Assembly: GCA_030734395.1 (NCBI GenBank)
Contig: JAUZTG010000029.1
Coordinates: forward strand, 4,836,001-4,900,000
DNA: 64,000 bases
Direction of reading: 5' to 3'
Origin: Sarocladium kiliense
Lineage: Eukaryota; Ascomycota; Sordariomycetes; Hypocreales; Sarocladiaceae
Part shown: in pieces, positions 44,741 to 56,493 of the stretch
How positions within the stretch are numbered: position 1 is the stretch's first letter
How the letters are laid out: each line of letters starts with the position of its first letter
Notes under the pieces: generated by a model
What the model saw: the letters and a program-made list of their open reading frames with translations, nothing else
Database searches by the model: none
What the model was told of the DNA's origin: nothing
Translations under genes and position numbers: made by a program

Positions 44741-46896
44741 TTAGACCGTCGTGCCATCACAATCCGGAATCTTCAGGCCGTCCTTGAGGTTCCTGTCGAC
44801 ATCCATCAAACCCCACTTATCCTCCCACTCCTTGCCCTTCTCATTGAACCTCGCTTTCCACGGCTCATCAAAAGCGCTGAACCAGAAGTATTCAGTGCCG
44901 TTCTTGAGAGCTTGACAAACCCAGTCCTCCATGAGCTGATTGAGACCGTCGACACCGGCAACAGATCCACCAGTGCAGCTGGTGGCACCACCGCAATTCG
45001 TGCCACCGCCAGTGGGCCAGCCAACTTCAGCGATGATGTTCTTCTTCTTATCAGACTTGAAAAATTGTGAGTTCTGGTTCTCCCAGAAGCTGTAGGTCCA
45101 GGATGCGGCCTCCTTCGCATCTACACCGGCGAAGAAGGGGTGGATGTTGGCCATGAGGTAATCACTGTCGGAGGCAAGCTCTGAGGTCCAGTCGTCGCCG
45201 AGATCAGATGTTGCGACAGGGAGATCAATGTTCTTGTTGCTCAGGTTAGTGCGAACGTCGTCGAGGATAGTGGCCAGCTCCGTGATGGTCATCTCCTGGC
45301 GGAAGAGAATCTCATTGGCAACAATAATGCCTTCGAAAGGGCTCTCGCCATACTCGTCCAGAATATCCCACATCTGCTCCAGCTGACGGGCATTCGTAGT
45401 CGAGTTGTCATCTTGCCAGACACCAAGCCAGACCTTGACCTCATCTTGCAGCTCCAGCCTCTCAATGGCGTGGATCAGCATCTGAGTCTGGTTGCAGTCG
45501 GTACCGTATAGGCGAATCTTGTTGGTCAGCTGGCTGAGGACGGCGACGTCGCGGGTGATGTTATTCTGTGAAGGAGGATCGTGGACGCAGTAAGGGTACT
45601 GGGTGTTGATCGGAGTGTAGTCCATGCCGGGGAAGACCTTGTGTAGGTCCGGGTTGTTGAGCAGCTTCTTGATCTCAGCGCTGTTCTTACCCAGGTCGCC
45701 GTTCTCCTCCTCGTCTTCCTCGGCCGATTGGCCTTTCCGGCCGCCACTACCGCTGTCACGATCACTCCCACCAACTACGAGACCGCCAACAACACCACCA
45801 ACGATAGCACCGATAATGACGAAGGCGGCAACGCCAATGATGACCCATTTCCACTTCTTCTTCTTTGCGGCACGTTTAGCCATCCAATCCGAAGGCTTCT
45901 CCTGACCAAGATCGTAAGTACTATCACGGTTCCCTGAAGCAAGACATCAGTATTTCACACATTGATTGCAGGAACTTCAATCGCCTTACCTGATCTCGTC
46001 ATGAGACCGCCCGCCGCAGCACCAGCACCGCCGGCGGCAGCGGCAGCGGCAGCCCCAACTCTTGCGCCCCGTGGGGTACGGTCAGAAATGTGTGAGCTGA
46101 GCATAGAGTTGCGGTTACTGGGCCGGTGGTACACAAGGCCGTCGTCTCCGTCGTCTGCGATCTCGTTAGGGTTGACTTCACCGAGCTGGGGCCCGTGTCC
46201 GTAGCCACGGGGTGTGCTGAAGGGGTTGTCGTATTCGCTGCCGAAGTGACTGGGACTGCGTGAGCCTGAACGAGAAGCTCCGATCGCAGCAAGGTTCGAG
46301 TACGAGTCGCGACCGACACCGCTGTGCCCTTGGCCGTATCCGTGGGGATCGTATGCGTGGTTGCCGCCGTGGGAGCTGGGACCGGCGTTACTGGGGCTAG
46401 CACCATATGGATCATTGGAATAGTGAGTCCGGGAGGGGGGAGGAGGCAGCTGGCCACCACCGTAGGAGTCGTCCTGAGGCATGCTTGGTGCTACACCACT
46501 GCCGCTATAGTAAGAGTTGTCGCCGTGGCGAGGCGGAACAGGACTGCGCTCAGAATAGTCTGGAGCAGCGTAGTCTTGGCCAGCGTATGGTGACGAGGCA
46601 GCGGGGACTCCGTAGGGACCGCGTGACGAAGACGATTCGTAGGATGAGTCTTGTGGTGGCGGGCGGTAGTCTTGGTGATACTGGTGACTGTTGTACGGCT
46701 CCTGACGTCCATATGGGGCAGGCTCTTGCTGGTAGTGGGACGGCAACGGTGGGGAGGAATCGTGGTAAGGCGAGGCAGGCTGTGCATAGCCATGTGCAGG
46801 CGGCATGGGCCTTCGTGAAGGCGGCGTCTGGTGATAGGCACGGTCGGCGTCGAGAGGCTCCCTCTCATAGGGATCATCGGGGCCGTAGCGCTGCAT
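44741..46896 (-). CDS. btgC: BtgC-like membrane-anchored GH17 beta-1,3-glucanase
   Basis: Two exons: 45990-46896 and 44741-45933, encoding 699 residues, matching the usual BtgC size. Residues 1-300 are a Pro/Tyr/Ser/Gly-rich cytoplasmic tail (MQRYGPDDPYEREPLDADRA). An Ala/Gly run sits near 283-300. A Lys cluster (KRAAKKKKWKW) precedes one membrane helix at about 332-357, so the protein is type II with its catalytic part outside. The GH17 domain carries acid/base Glu510 (IIVANEILF) and nucleophile Glu605 (IIAEVGWPTGGG). Aspergillus BtgC cleaves and re-joins beta-1,3-glucan in wall remodelling. The splice (GTAAGG donor, TTCAG acceptor) closes in phase through NRDSTYDLG. Confidence 0.93.
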
Positions 46897-49800
46897 GGTG
46901 AAGGGACGGGTAGGCAGGGCCCGAATCTAGGCCCTGGACGAGATGAGGATGTCTTGCGCTCGTCTGCTGTTTGTATGTATACAGCAGTTCGTGGAGATGA
47001 GCGAATCAGTCGGTAGAAGTAACGAGCGAGCGAGCGAATGGGTGACTGATGCGATGCAGGAAAAGCGAGAGAACGTGCGTAGGAGAGAAGGAGGGAGTCG
47101 TCGAGTGAGAGACGGTAGGGCAGAGACAAGCGAGAGTGCGGAAAGTGGGTTGGCAACGGTGTTTCTGGGCGGTGGTTAATTGTCTCAGCCGGGGGTGCAA
47201 GGGCCAAGCAGCGACGGTGGTCTGGGGTGTGCTGCGATGTGGTAGGCTGGGGTCCCGCGTGTGGGTTTGTGGTTTTACGTTGTCTCTTGGAAGATGAAAT
47301 TGGAAGATGAAATGAGAAAGAGACGATGATGAGCCGGGCAAGACTTATGATGTATGAGAAGCGAGAGACAAGACACAGGATGCGGATGAGGATGATGGGG
47401 AGAGAGGGAGGAGGGTCGAGGGAAGACGAGACACGAGGTTGACGAGGATGGGCTTCTGGAACCTGGCACAGCCTCTGGCTCTCTAACAGGGCAGAACAAC
47501 GGTTGGGACAGTGGACGAGATAACGCGAGGTACGGGGTGTTGGGTGGGCAACATGCGGGGCAGGCAGGTACACCCACTTAGTGCCAGCGATGGAGAACCT
47601 GGTTGCTGCAGCAGCACTGACCAGCAGTGCACCAGCCAATGAGCGAATGGCTGCCCACTGGATCTGCCAAATCGATCGGAATGGGCGTCATCCTCATTCT
47701 TGGTTCTGATGCATGGAGGGGCTGTTCGAACAGCAAGGGAATAAACAGGAATGCGACATGCACATGGCAGATAGAGGGTGAATACTGAATGCTGAATGAC
47801 CCAAGCTAGGGTTACATAACCCTGGCCTGCATCATCCTACTTGCTGTGTTTGCGACTCTGGTCCTTCCCTCGTAATAACAAGTGAGGTCAGTCACCCAAC
47901 TGAACTGTCTCGTACCTGCCTACTCGTGTCGACCTAGGCTGTGCAGCGCACCTGCCTCCTTCCGTCCCCCCCTTTTTGGCTGTGTCTGGTCTCGTGACTT
48001 CTCGTATTGGGCTGCAGAAGCGACGACCGACCTCCATAACAGGCGCAAAGCACAAGCCTACAGGCCGGCGCTCCTTCCCTGTTTCACCTCTCCTCTCTCC
48101 CCCCTCCCTTCCCCCTGTCCCCTTGTAGCCTCCCCCGTCATCAGGCAATCCACCCACGACTCCCCAAGCACGCGCACGCATGTTGGAAAGGCACATCAAC
48201 CTTCAAAGATAATTGAGTTGATCCTACGCCTTGCATTTTGATTCGCAATCGATTGTCTCTCTCTCGCTCCGGCACCAGAGGATCTTTGACAAAGATCAGC
48301 CATAAACAGCCCAGCGCACGCCACCTCTTCCAAGAATAGAACACTGCCCCTCCAGGTACGAGGCTCACTCATCACCTAACTCAGGTTGATCAACCTGCCG
48401 CCGGTCAACAAACCTTAACTCTAAAATCTCACCACCCACTCTCACCATCTCTCTGTCACTCAGCCAAATCCCCATCCTCATACCGTACAGTCACCAAAAA
48501 CACCCATCTTCCAGGCACAATCCCATCGCCAAACCTCCGTTTCAAACCCACCGACCAGCGTCCGCCCCATCAAATTCCCTGTTCTTGTTCCTGGTCTTGC
48601 AAATCGTAGCCGCCCGATCAAAATGACATCAACCACCACCCGTCGATCCCCACCCGCCTCTGTAGCGTGTTAGAAAGTCCACATCGCCAAGTGTACCAAG
48701 CTGACGATAGGAGTAAATCCTCCAGGAAACATTTCGCATCATGATCTACGATCGGCATAAGATGGTCACGATCCTCAATGATTGCGAATTTGTTTCTTTG
48801 TACACTGGCTGTGCATGTCATTTGCTTGAATCGTCGAAAGGCGCAACCTTCATCACTCTGCACATCCGCATCTCAACTTTACTCTCTCCCTTCCGCTCAA
48901 CCTCAAACCAATGCCATCACAGTTGTGGATGCCAGAGGAGGTTTGAGATGAGTTCACCCGTTAGCAAGCGCTACGTGACGTTGTTTCGCTCTGAAATTCA
49001 GGGTCGATCCTTATACTAGACTCTAAACTGCGGATTCCTCCGGAAAAGGACATTTGCGGAAGAAGTAGAATGCGACCATGTTCGATTCCACTTCAGCTCT
49101 CCCATGATGTGACCTGTTGAGGAACTGCCGAGCTCAGCCTTGGTCGACACCGTGTGTTGGCTAAGGGTTTGAATACCTAACATCAAGCGCTAATAGAGCA
49201 GGAAGTAATCAACAAGCATCGAAAGCGAAGACAAAGAGTCAGCAATATGCATATTAACAGTACTCCGCCCAACATTTGCAACACTGGGCGCCATCGGCAT
49301 GCGATACCCTAGACGAGCTTCCTCTCTAGTGTAAGTCTCACTTCCAGGGCTACGTGTACTTGCATGAGGCGGTGAGATTGCTCAGTGGCTTCTATATTCC
49401 TGATTTGGGCGAGGAGAGAGGCAATCTTCCCGCAAAGATATCATCGAAGGCAAACGATCTGTCACGACACTGTCATGCAAGTCAAGGGAGATATTGAAAA
49501 CACTGCTAAGTACATTGGCTGAAGATCAGCTAAAAGGAAGGAGAGAGGAGAGAAGAGAAAGATAGATGAAAGAAGCTCATGCAGGTTCAAGCCTATTCGT
49601 GTGAGCATTGTGTTCAGGCATGACAGCCAGCCAGACGCAAGCTGCGACGAGGGCCAGTTGGAGTCTGGCTGTTGTGGATGGGGACTGCCAGTATGACCTT
49701 GACAGCAGTAGGTGGGTTTGCCTTGAAAGATTTGCGAGTTTCTTAAGCCTGTTTAGGAGGGATTCTCTCCACTTGTTCACGGTTGAGGTCTTGTGCACAC

Positions 49801-50908
49801 GTCCCTTTTTGCTTTGCCTGGTCTTTTAGTGCCCTCCATCGAGTTTGTAGCAGCTTTGCTTATGTAGGGTGTTCCTGCAGGAAGCTTGGGGGTGAAGAGC
49901 TTTCCCTGGACTCTTCCAGGTCGATCACGACTGCAGACTCTGCGTCAATACGCTCTTGTCGACTGACGTAGTGTGGTACTCGCTTCTCAAGGCATGGGCC
50001 GTACTTCAGCTGTTCTTCCGTTATGGATCGCGGTGGAAGGCTGTCGAGCCGAGGCCCCAGGCCACTTGGATCACCCTCCCAAGACGAGTCATAGCATAAG
50101 TGATGGTAGTCAGCATCTTCGAGGATATAGCTAGGTCTCTTGCTTGGCCATCTCCAGCCAGGCACTTCGTCTCCTTCAGCATAATAAGTCCGATGCCCTC
50201 GTCCATCCTCTTTCGACAGCCTCACAACCATCTCCCTCTTAGTGTTGACTGCCGTGAATGGACTGTCTAGTTCTTCACGTCGAGCAAGACATATTCAGCG
50301 GTACCCCAGGGCTCTAGGGAGGCATGCTGTGGTATATCCTCAGCACCCTAGACGGCAAACAAGTCCTCTATCGAGAGGTCAAGCCTCAGACCATTCTTTG
50401 GGAAACCCAAGGGACAGCAAGACCGAAAACCAGTGCAAATGGAGGAAGCTTCTATATCTGGTAATGTGAGGCTGGCTCGAGAGGTTATGCGATGTGCAAG
50501 AAGGAGACGGACCGATAGAAAGAAGGTGATGCGCTTTGCAAGGGAGACAAACAAAGAAGGCAACCGTCGTTCTGGAGAGATATACTTATTGCACAGTATC
50601 ATTTGTATGTCTTTCTTTGTGTCCTGACCGTGACAACGAGAGAGAGCATCAAGACTCGAAAGGCGCCCTGTGCCCCAGCATGGCACTAAGCCGCGTTCGC
50701 CCAAGCGCTACGCAAGAGAGCTCCACACTCAGCCTCGCTCGACCAGAGCCAGAGGACGCGGCGACAACAGTCGATAAGGCTGCGCTACCAACCATTGCTG
50801 CGATTTGCGAGTGCCACTCTTGCTGCCTTCCTTTTGATATCGTTTTGATTCACTCTCGTCAATTCGAAACGGCACGCACAGCCGCTGGCCAGCGCCAGAT
50901 GCCACACA
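46897..50908. other. 4-kb gene-poor stretch
   Basis: It separates divergent btgC and SPT8. From 46900 to 47760 it is the long leader/promoter side of btgC; a 382-codon minus frame (46491-47639) there overlaps btgC exon 1 in another frame and is rejected. A CT/CA-rich stretch (48380-48620) resembles a 5' leader and ends in a 16-codon ATG frame at 48623. A possible small gene lies at 49860-50231. The rest shows nothing. Confidence 0.45.
49860..50231 (-). CDS. Possible small hypothetical protein
   Basis: An ATG-initiated frame of 123 residues (MVVRLSKEDGRGHRTYYAEG) with balanced composition, rich in acidic and aromatic residues (EVPGWRWPSKRPSYILEDAD; YHHLCYDSSWEGD). It is more protein-like than neighbouring frames, and no longer frame overlaps it on the other strand. 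No domain, signal or membrane segment is recognised. It could be an orphan gene, one exon of a larger gene, or chance. Confidence 0.3.
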   Translation of the reverse strand: MVVRLSKEDGRGHRTYYAEGDEVPGWRWPSKRPSYILEDADYHHLCYDSSWEGDPSGLGPRLDSLPPRSITEEQLKYGPCLEKRVPHYVSRQERIDAESAVVIDLEESRESSSPPSFLQEHPT

Positions 50909-53151
50909 ATGGACGACGACGATCGCATGTCCAACAGCTCGGGCGAGTCCGAGCGCGACAATGACCAGGACGAGGTCATGGACGATGTCGACGAGCCCGA
51001 GCAGGACCCTGAACCCGAGCCTGAACCTGACGCGGAGGCAGATGGCGAGGAAGATAACAACGACGACAACAACGATGACGACGATGATGATGCCGACAAC
51101 AAAAATCGAGACGGCGACAACGACGAGAACAATGACGGCAACGCTGTCAAGACTGAGTCAGCTGGCGATACTGCGGACGCCTCTGGTGCTGCGCCAGGAG
51201 AGCATGGTTCAACGCGACAAAAGTCGGCAACGCCTGCCCCAGCCTTGCGCCTGCGGCCAACCGTCCGCCCGGAGATGCTCACTGCGAGCCTCTACGACAT
51301 CGTGCCCACCATGGCAGCGCCCCAGTCGACAAGCATCAACGCCATCTCCATCACCCCAGACATGCGCTACTGGATGACGGGCGGCTCCGATGGCTACATC
51401 CGCAAGTACGACGGGCCTGGCACCATCAACGGCAAGCTCACCCTCACCGTGGCCCAGAAACACCCTTTCGTCGATAGTGTTCACAAGGCTGGCATTCTAA
51501 TGTCCTATTGGGAGAACGAGGAGCCAACGCCGCCCGGCAGGGGGGAGCAGGAACACGTCCTGTCGCCGGTGTACTCGCTCGCCGTCCACTCGGATGCCCT
51601 GTGGCTGCTCTCTGGTCTCGAGTCGGGAGGCATCAATCTGCAGAGTGTGCGCTATGACGAAGGCAAACGCATCACTTGTCTGCAGAAACATACCAATGCA
51701 GTAAGCGTCTTGACTTTAGCCCAGGACGAGAAAAGTGTTCTCAGTGGAGGCTGGGACAAGAACATCTTCGACTGGGATCTGAACACTGGTCAGGTGAAGA
51801 GGAGTTTCGACGGCAACGCTGGTCAACTGTCTGCGATCGAACTCCGGCCAGCAAGCGGCGATCCCATTCCCGCCGAAGCAGACGAACCACTACCCTCAGA
51901 TACCATCGCTACAAACAATGGCGCACCGCCACTCAACGGAGCGGCCAACGGCTTCTCCAGCAGCGATCTTGGGAGCTTCAACCGCACGACATCATTCGCC
52001 GCGGCCGGTGGGGGCGGCTCAGGAGATGCTGGGGCCTCACCAGCCCACGAAAGCCTGTTTGGAGGTAGCGACGCCGGCAGTCTCTTCGGTGAAACAGCGG
52101 GCGAGCAGCCATTCGGGCAAGACGATGACGAGTATGCGACTGGCATGGACATGGTTCCCACGCACGAAGGGGGTATGGACCACTCGGCGGACATGGCCAT
52201 GGCGGGCATTGGAGGGTCATCTTCAGCGGCGGCTGCAGATGCAAAGGATGCAGAGAAGGAGCCTGCGCCGGCCGTGCAGCCGGTGGGCGAGGATCAAGTC
52301 ATGGCAGACTCGCAGCAGGATACGCAGCAGACTATGATGGGAAGTGAGGCCCCGAGCGGAAGTCAGACTGAGGTGTCCTCGTCAGCAGCTTGGATCAAGC
52401 AAGAAGATGGCGGTGCCCAGAACGGCACCAGCTCAGAACAACAAGCAGCAACAAACGGAGCCTCATCCTCATCACATCAACAGCAACAGCAACCCAAAGG
52501 TAGCCAATCGCCCACTCTCCTCACTTCATCCGCGCCTCAAGCCCCCTTCGACGCCACCCAAGTCTCACCAAACACCTTCCTCTCCGCCGCCATGGACGGC
52601 ACGATTCGCCTCTGGGACCGTCGCGTAGCCCAACCTGTCTCACGCATCACCTCCCGTCCTGGTGTGCCGCCGTGGTGTATGAGTGCTTGCTGGAGTCCGG
52701 ATGGGAATATGATCTACGCGGGCAGGAGGAACGGCACGGTGGAGGAGTTTGATGTGAGGAAGGCGAGGAGGGGATGGGAGCCGGAGAGGGTGTTGAAGTT
52801 CCCTGTTGGGAGTGGGCCGGTGAGTGCGTTGAGGCCGATGATGAATGGCCGGCATCTTGTTTGGTGAGTCTACTTCCTGCGTTCTGAAATATCTGGGACT
52901 TGATGCTGACTGGAAGTGACAGCGCCTCGCATGACATCCTCCGTCTCTACGACCTGAGGGACACCCGTGCATTCAAGCACTCCACCACACCCTTTCTCAT
53001 TATCCCCGGTCCGCCTCGAGCTGGTGTCATCTCCAGCCTGTGGATCGACCCGACGAGCAGGTTCATGATCAGTGCTGCGGGTACGAGAGGATGGGAAGGG
53101 ACGAGCACGGAGGTGTTGATTGGGTATGAGATCAGTGCGACCAAGTCTTGA
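50909..53151 (+). CDS. spt8: Spt8, SAGA complex WD40 subunit
   Basis: Two exons: 50909-52863 and 52923-53151, encoding 727 residues. The N-terminus (1-85) is almost purely acidic (Asp/Glu/Asn runs). The family core follows: ALRLRPTVRPEMLTASLYDI, ISITPDMRYWMTGGSDGYIR, VYSLAVHSDALWLLSGLESG and VLSGGWDKNIFDWDLNTGQV. Residues about 330-545 are a Ser/Ala/Gln-rich insert between WD blades. The last blades (FLSAAMDGTIRLWDRRVAQP; PPWCMSACWSPDGNMIYAGR) and exon 2 (CASHDILRLYDLRDTRAFKH) complete the propeller. In yeast Spt8 binds TBP within SAGA and controls its delivery to promoters. The intron (GTGAGT donor, GACAG acceptor) closes in phase. Confidence 0.95.
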
Positions 53152-53496
53152 AGGTTGGGATGAAAAAGGGGATGGGATGTTTGGGTTATAGTGGAGCGTT
53201 GGCGTTGGGAGGTATGTATACTTAATAGACTTGCTTGTTCTTCGAGTCTACTATCCTTTATGGGTCTACATTTGGCTGTGCATGGTGTTGCAGGATACAC
53301 GGATCTCACTAGGTAAGGGGAAGGGTCGAATTTGGTGTCAAACTGACTTTCATTGATAGATCTTGAAGACTCGATGAGTCGTTCTGCCTCTACAAACGCA
53401 GCGACTGTAGGCAAGCAAACAAACAAAGGAAAATGATCAAAAGCAAGGTTAAAGACCTCGCACAAGGACTGTCATCATCACCAATCACATCTCAGC
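53152..53496. other. Convergent 3' region of SPT8 and the charged Pro-rich gene
   Basis: The gap between two convergent stops contains no gene-like frame. Confidence 0.5.
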
Positions 53497-55239
53497 TCAC
53501 CTCTTCTTCCGGCTCGAGCCAGACTTATGCTTCTCCTCCTTCTTCCGCCTCCTTTTCTCCCTCTCATCCTCCACCACAATAATATCCTCAGCGCCGTCAT
53601 ACGGCGCCTCGTACCGACTATCGCGCGGCGGTTGAGCGTAATCCGCGGGATTCTCGCGGCCGTACCGGTCGCGATTTGGTGTTGGTACTGCGGCGTTGGG
53701 GTCGAGAGGTCTGTAGTAGTGTTCGGGGAAGGGTTGGGGTGGAGGACATGGCATGTAGCCGTGGGGAGGGGGCGGAGGGAATCCGTGAGGTGGAGGCGGA
53801 GCTGGATAGAAGTGAGGCGGTGGAGGAGGGGGTGGAGGAGGGAAGCCTTGTGGGGGATATCCCTCAGGAGGGCCATACACGCCCTCCGCACGTCTTGTTC
53901 TTCCTCTGTCCTCACGTCCTCTCGGTGGTTCCGGCTGAGGCTGGGGTTCCCAGAGCGTTTCCCCGAAGAATCGAGGCGGCATGGGCCCGTCGAACGCTTC
54001 AGGCGGGTAGTACCTCGGATGCTCACGATAATCGTTTGCTGAGATGGATTCGTTTGGGTAAAGCGGCGTCTCCCGCACGTTCTCGAAATGGTGCGAGTTC
54101 CGCTGCTGGCGGTAGGCTTCGTTGTCGCGCTCGCGTTCGGCGCGGGTCATGGGTGGACGACGGGCCTGTTGACGAGTAGGAAGGGGCTCTGGAGAGCCTT
54201 GACGGGAGTCAGCGTAGAGGTCTGGCTCTGACTCGGCAGGACCATCGACTTCAGAGATATCAGGGGCGTTTCTGTACATCTCGGCTGGGATGGTGGGCTC
54301 GTCTGGTGCAGGTTGGGGGGTGGTTCTGGGCTTGGGGTCAAAGACTCCAGGTCTAGCGACCTCCTTACCGCTGGTGAGCAGCTTCGGCGTGCTCTTGTCC
54401 TTGTCCTTGTCCTTGGAAGACTTGTGGTCTTTGGATTTGGACTTGGACTTGGAGTCGCTGCCGAACACCTTGCTGAAAAAGCCGCCACGGTTGTCAGATT
54501 CCTTTTTCTTGGAGGAGTGGTGACGGTCTTTCTCGGGTTCCTTCTTGGAGCGACGGTCCTTCTCCTGAGTCTTGCTGGTAGTGGCCTCACGAACTGTACG
54601 TTTGTAATTCCTTTCAGAATCGCTTTCGTCAGTCTCAGCCTGAGCCTGACATGTGTGGTCCTTGGGATGGACTGTGGACTCACCTCCTGGGACGTCTCCG
54701 TCGTAGCCGGTTGGCCGACGACCAGCGCGACGCTGCGGTTCGTGACGGAACTCAGATTGCTGCTCGTGACCATAGGATCGGGCCTGCTCATGCCGTGAGG
54801 AGGCACGACGAGAAGATCCTGGCTCCGGGTGGCGTGAGGAACGACGTTCCTCACGATGAGGAGGGCGTTCTTCACGGTAGACTGGCTCAGGACGTCCATG
54901 ACGGGTCACAGGGGGTCGACTCCGATGACGGGGTTCCCGTTCTTCATGTCGCGTGGTAGTTGGCGGACGACTGCGATGACGAGAAGATGTTCGCTCACGC
55001 TCACGGTGTGAAGACCTGTTTCTGTCACTGCTTCTTGTAGAGATGTGAATATCAACCCTGGTAGAGGAACGACCCTGATGGCTATCACGACGGGAGGATT
55101 CATGGCGATGAGTGCTTCCACTATGGTGTGATCGTCGTCTGTCATCACGATCCTCGTCTTCTTCATCGCCGTTGCGACGAGTGGGCCGTTCGAAGCGGGC
55201 GCGGAGACGCTCCCGATCGTGCTCGGATTGTCTGGGCAT
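53497..55239 (-). CDS. Charged Arg/Ser-rich protein with Pro-rich C-terminal region
   Basis: Single open frame of 580 residues from ATG (MPRQSEHDRERLRARFERPT). Residues 1-180 are rich in Arg, Ser, His and Glu with many SR/RS/RH dipeptides. About 205-290 has a Lys/Ser/Asp-rich segment with KSKSKSKD-like repeats and the short motif GGFFSKVFGSDS. About 430-500 is a Pro/Gly/Tyr-rich stretch with a nine-Pro run. The end is basic (REKRRRKKEEKHKSGSSRKKR), a likely nuclear signal. The whole protein is predicted disordered. It recalls RNA-processing or condensate-type proteins, but no RNA-binding domain is visible. A short spliced segment around 54650-54700 (GTGAGT present) cannot be excluded. Function is unknown. 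Confidence 0.72.
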   Translation of the reverse strand: MPRQSEHDRERLRARFERPTRRNGDEEDEDRDDRRRSHHSGSTHRHESSRRDSHQGRSSTRVDIHISTRSSDRNRSSHRERERTSSRHRSRPPTTTRHEEREPRHRSRPPVTRHGRPEPVYREERPPHREERRSSRHPEPGSSRRASSRHEQARSYGHEQQSEFRHEPQRRAGRRPTGYDGDVPGGESTVHPKDHTCQAQAETDESDSERNYKRTVREATTSKTQEKDRRSKKEPEKDRHHSSKKKESDNRGGFFSKVFGSDSKSKSKSKDHKSSKDKDKDKSTPKLLTSGKEVARPGVFDPKPRTTPQPAPDEPTIPAEMYRNAPDISEVDGPAESEPDLYADSRQGSPEPLPTRQQARRPPMTRAERERDNEAYRQQRNSHHFENVRETPLYPNESISANDYREHPRYYPPEAFDGPMPPRFFGETLWEPQPQPEPPRGREDRGRTRRAEGVYGPPEGYPPQGFPPPPPPPPPHFYPAPPPPHGFPPPPPHGYMPCPPPQPFPEHYYRPLDPNAAVPTPNRDRYGRENPADYAQPPRDSRYEAPYDGAEDIIVVEDEREKRRRKKEEKHKSGSSRKKR

Positions 55240-56493
55240 ATTGACGTGAAGAGTCTCGAGGAGGATGCTGGGTGTTAGTAGGTCGGGGAGTACTTACCTG
55301 GAGATGCACACGATTGGGGCATCTACGATGGTAAGTTCTATGGGTCGAAGAGAAAGGGAAAGGGGAGGAGGTGAAGTAGATAGTATTGCTGACGAAGTGC
55401 TACTTAATCTGGAGGATTATTCGGCTGGAGTGATTGCACGTAAGGGCTTTGGAAAGGCTGTATCTGCATTGGCTTTGACATATCGATCGTGTCTAAAGGT
55501 GAAGAGCCATAGTCGCTTTGAGCAATATGCTCTCTTATACAAAACAAAGGAAAGGTCAACTCAACAAAGACTTGCCCACTGCAGGAATTTAGCTCTGACT
55601 TTTACTGTAATGCACTGTATTGTATCTCTCCTTACGTGGTGTTGATTTCTATGAAGCAAGTGTATTGTCTAATGTAGTGGCTACAATGCGATTCGACCCT
55701 CAAGCACCATGTCCTTTTACGCTACCCTGTAGCACAACTGCCCAACCCTCACAGCACCGCTCCTGCGATCAGATCGGTGCCACAGGGCAATTTTGGGTAT
55801 GTGCCAGGATGACAATCACTAGAAAAGAGATTCGATCGAGTGTGCTGGCAGCTCAACCGTTTGGTCATGTCTGCTCGCCTATCTGTGTCACTATCTTGGC
55901 TGTTTGGCTTATAAATCCGCATATTGCCTTTCAAGGAAATGCGTATTCTACACCACAATAGGTGCATAATAGGCACAGAAATAGCAGCTCAAAGCCCAGA
56001 TCTTCCATTGATTCGCCCCATCTCCTTTTACCCACCGACCTCGTGAATATTCTCACCCGTTCCCATCGACACTTCATCCGATAAAACCCCTCTTACGACT
56101 TACCCTGACTAGCTGCGAATACACTTCCCGTGCGTCGTATATAGAGTGGTTCCCCTCTGCAGCAACCCCGGAGCAACCAACCAATTACGGAGACGAATTG
56201 CGACGCCATGGTTGCATTGGTGAATTGACCCGGCCTAATGTCATCATCATTGTTATCATGCCTGCATTCTATTGCTTCCGCTAGTATCATTACTAAGACA
56301 TGAGCGGGATAAGGTACCGTAAGGTTAGGCAGATAGTTCCTGCATTGCCGTGTAGTATATAAGGTACCGCCCAGCGTGTCTCCCGTGTTTGCATTCCGGT
56401 GTTTGGGGCGATCTCACTTCGCCATCGTCATTGACCTGGACAACTTCCTACTCTGTTACTGTTAACCACATTCATACAGACGCACACACCGCC
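55240..56493. other. Intergenic, charged protein to dienelactone hydrolase
   Basis: It is upstream of both divergent genes. A TATA box for the hydrolase lies at 56356. Short frames only. Confidence 0.45.
56356..56363 (+). promoter_or_regulatory. TATA box of the dienelactone hydrolase gene
   Basis: TATATAAG lies 131 nt upstream of the start codon at 56494, the same spacing as for the SDR gene at 29623. Confidence 0.5.

Noticed and set aside
46491..47639. 382-codon minus-strand frame
   Set aside because: It overlaps btgC exon 1 in a different frame and extends into its leader; Ser/Pro/Arg/His composition is that of a shadow frame.
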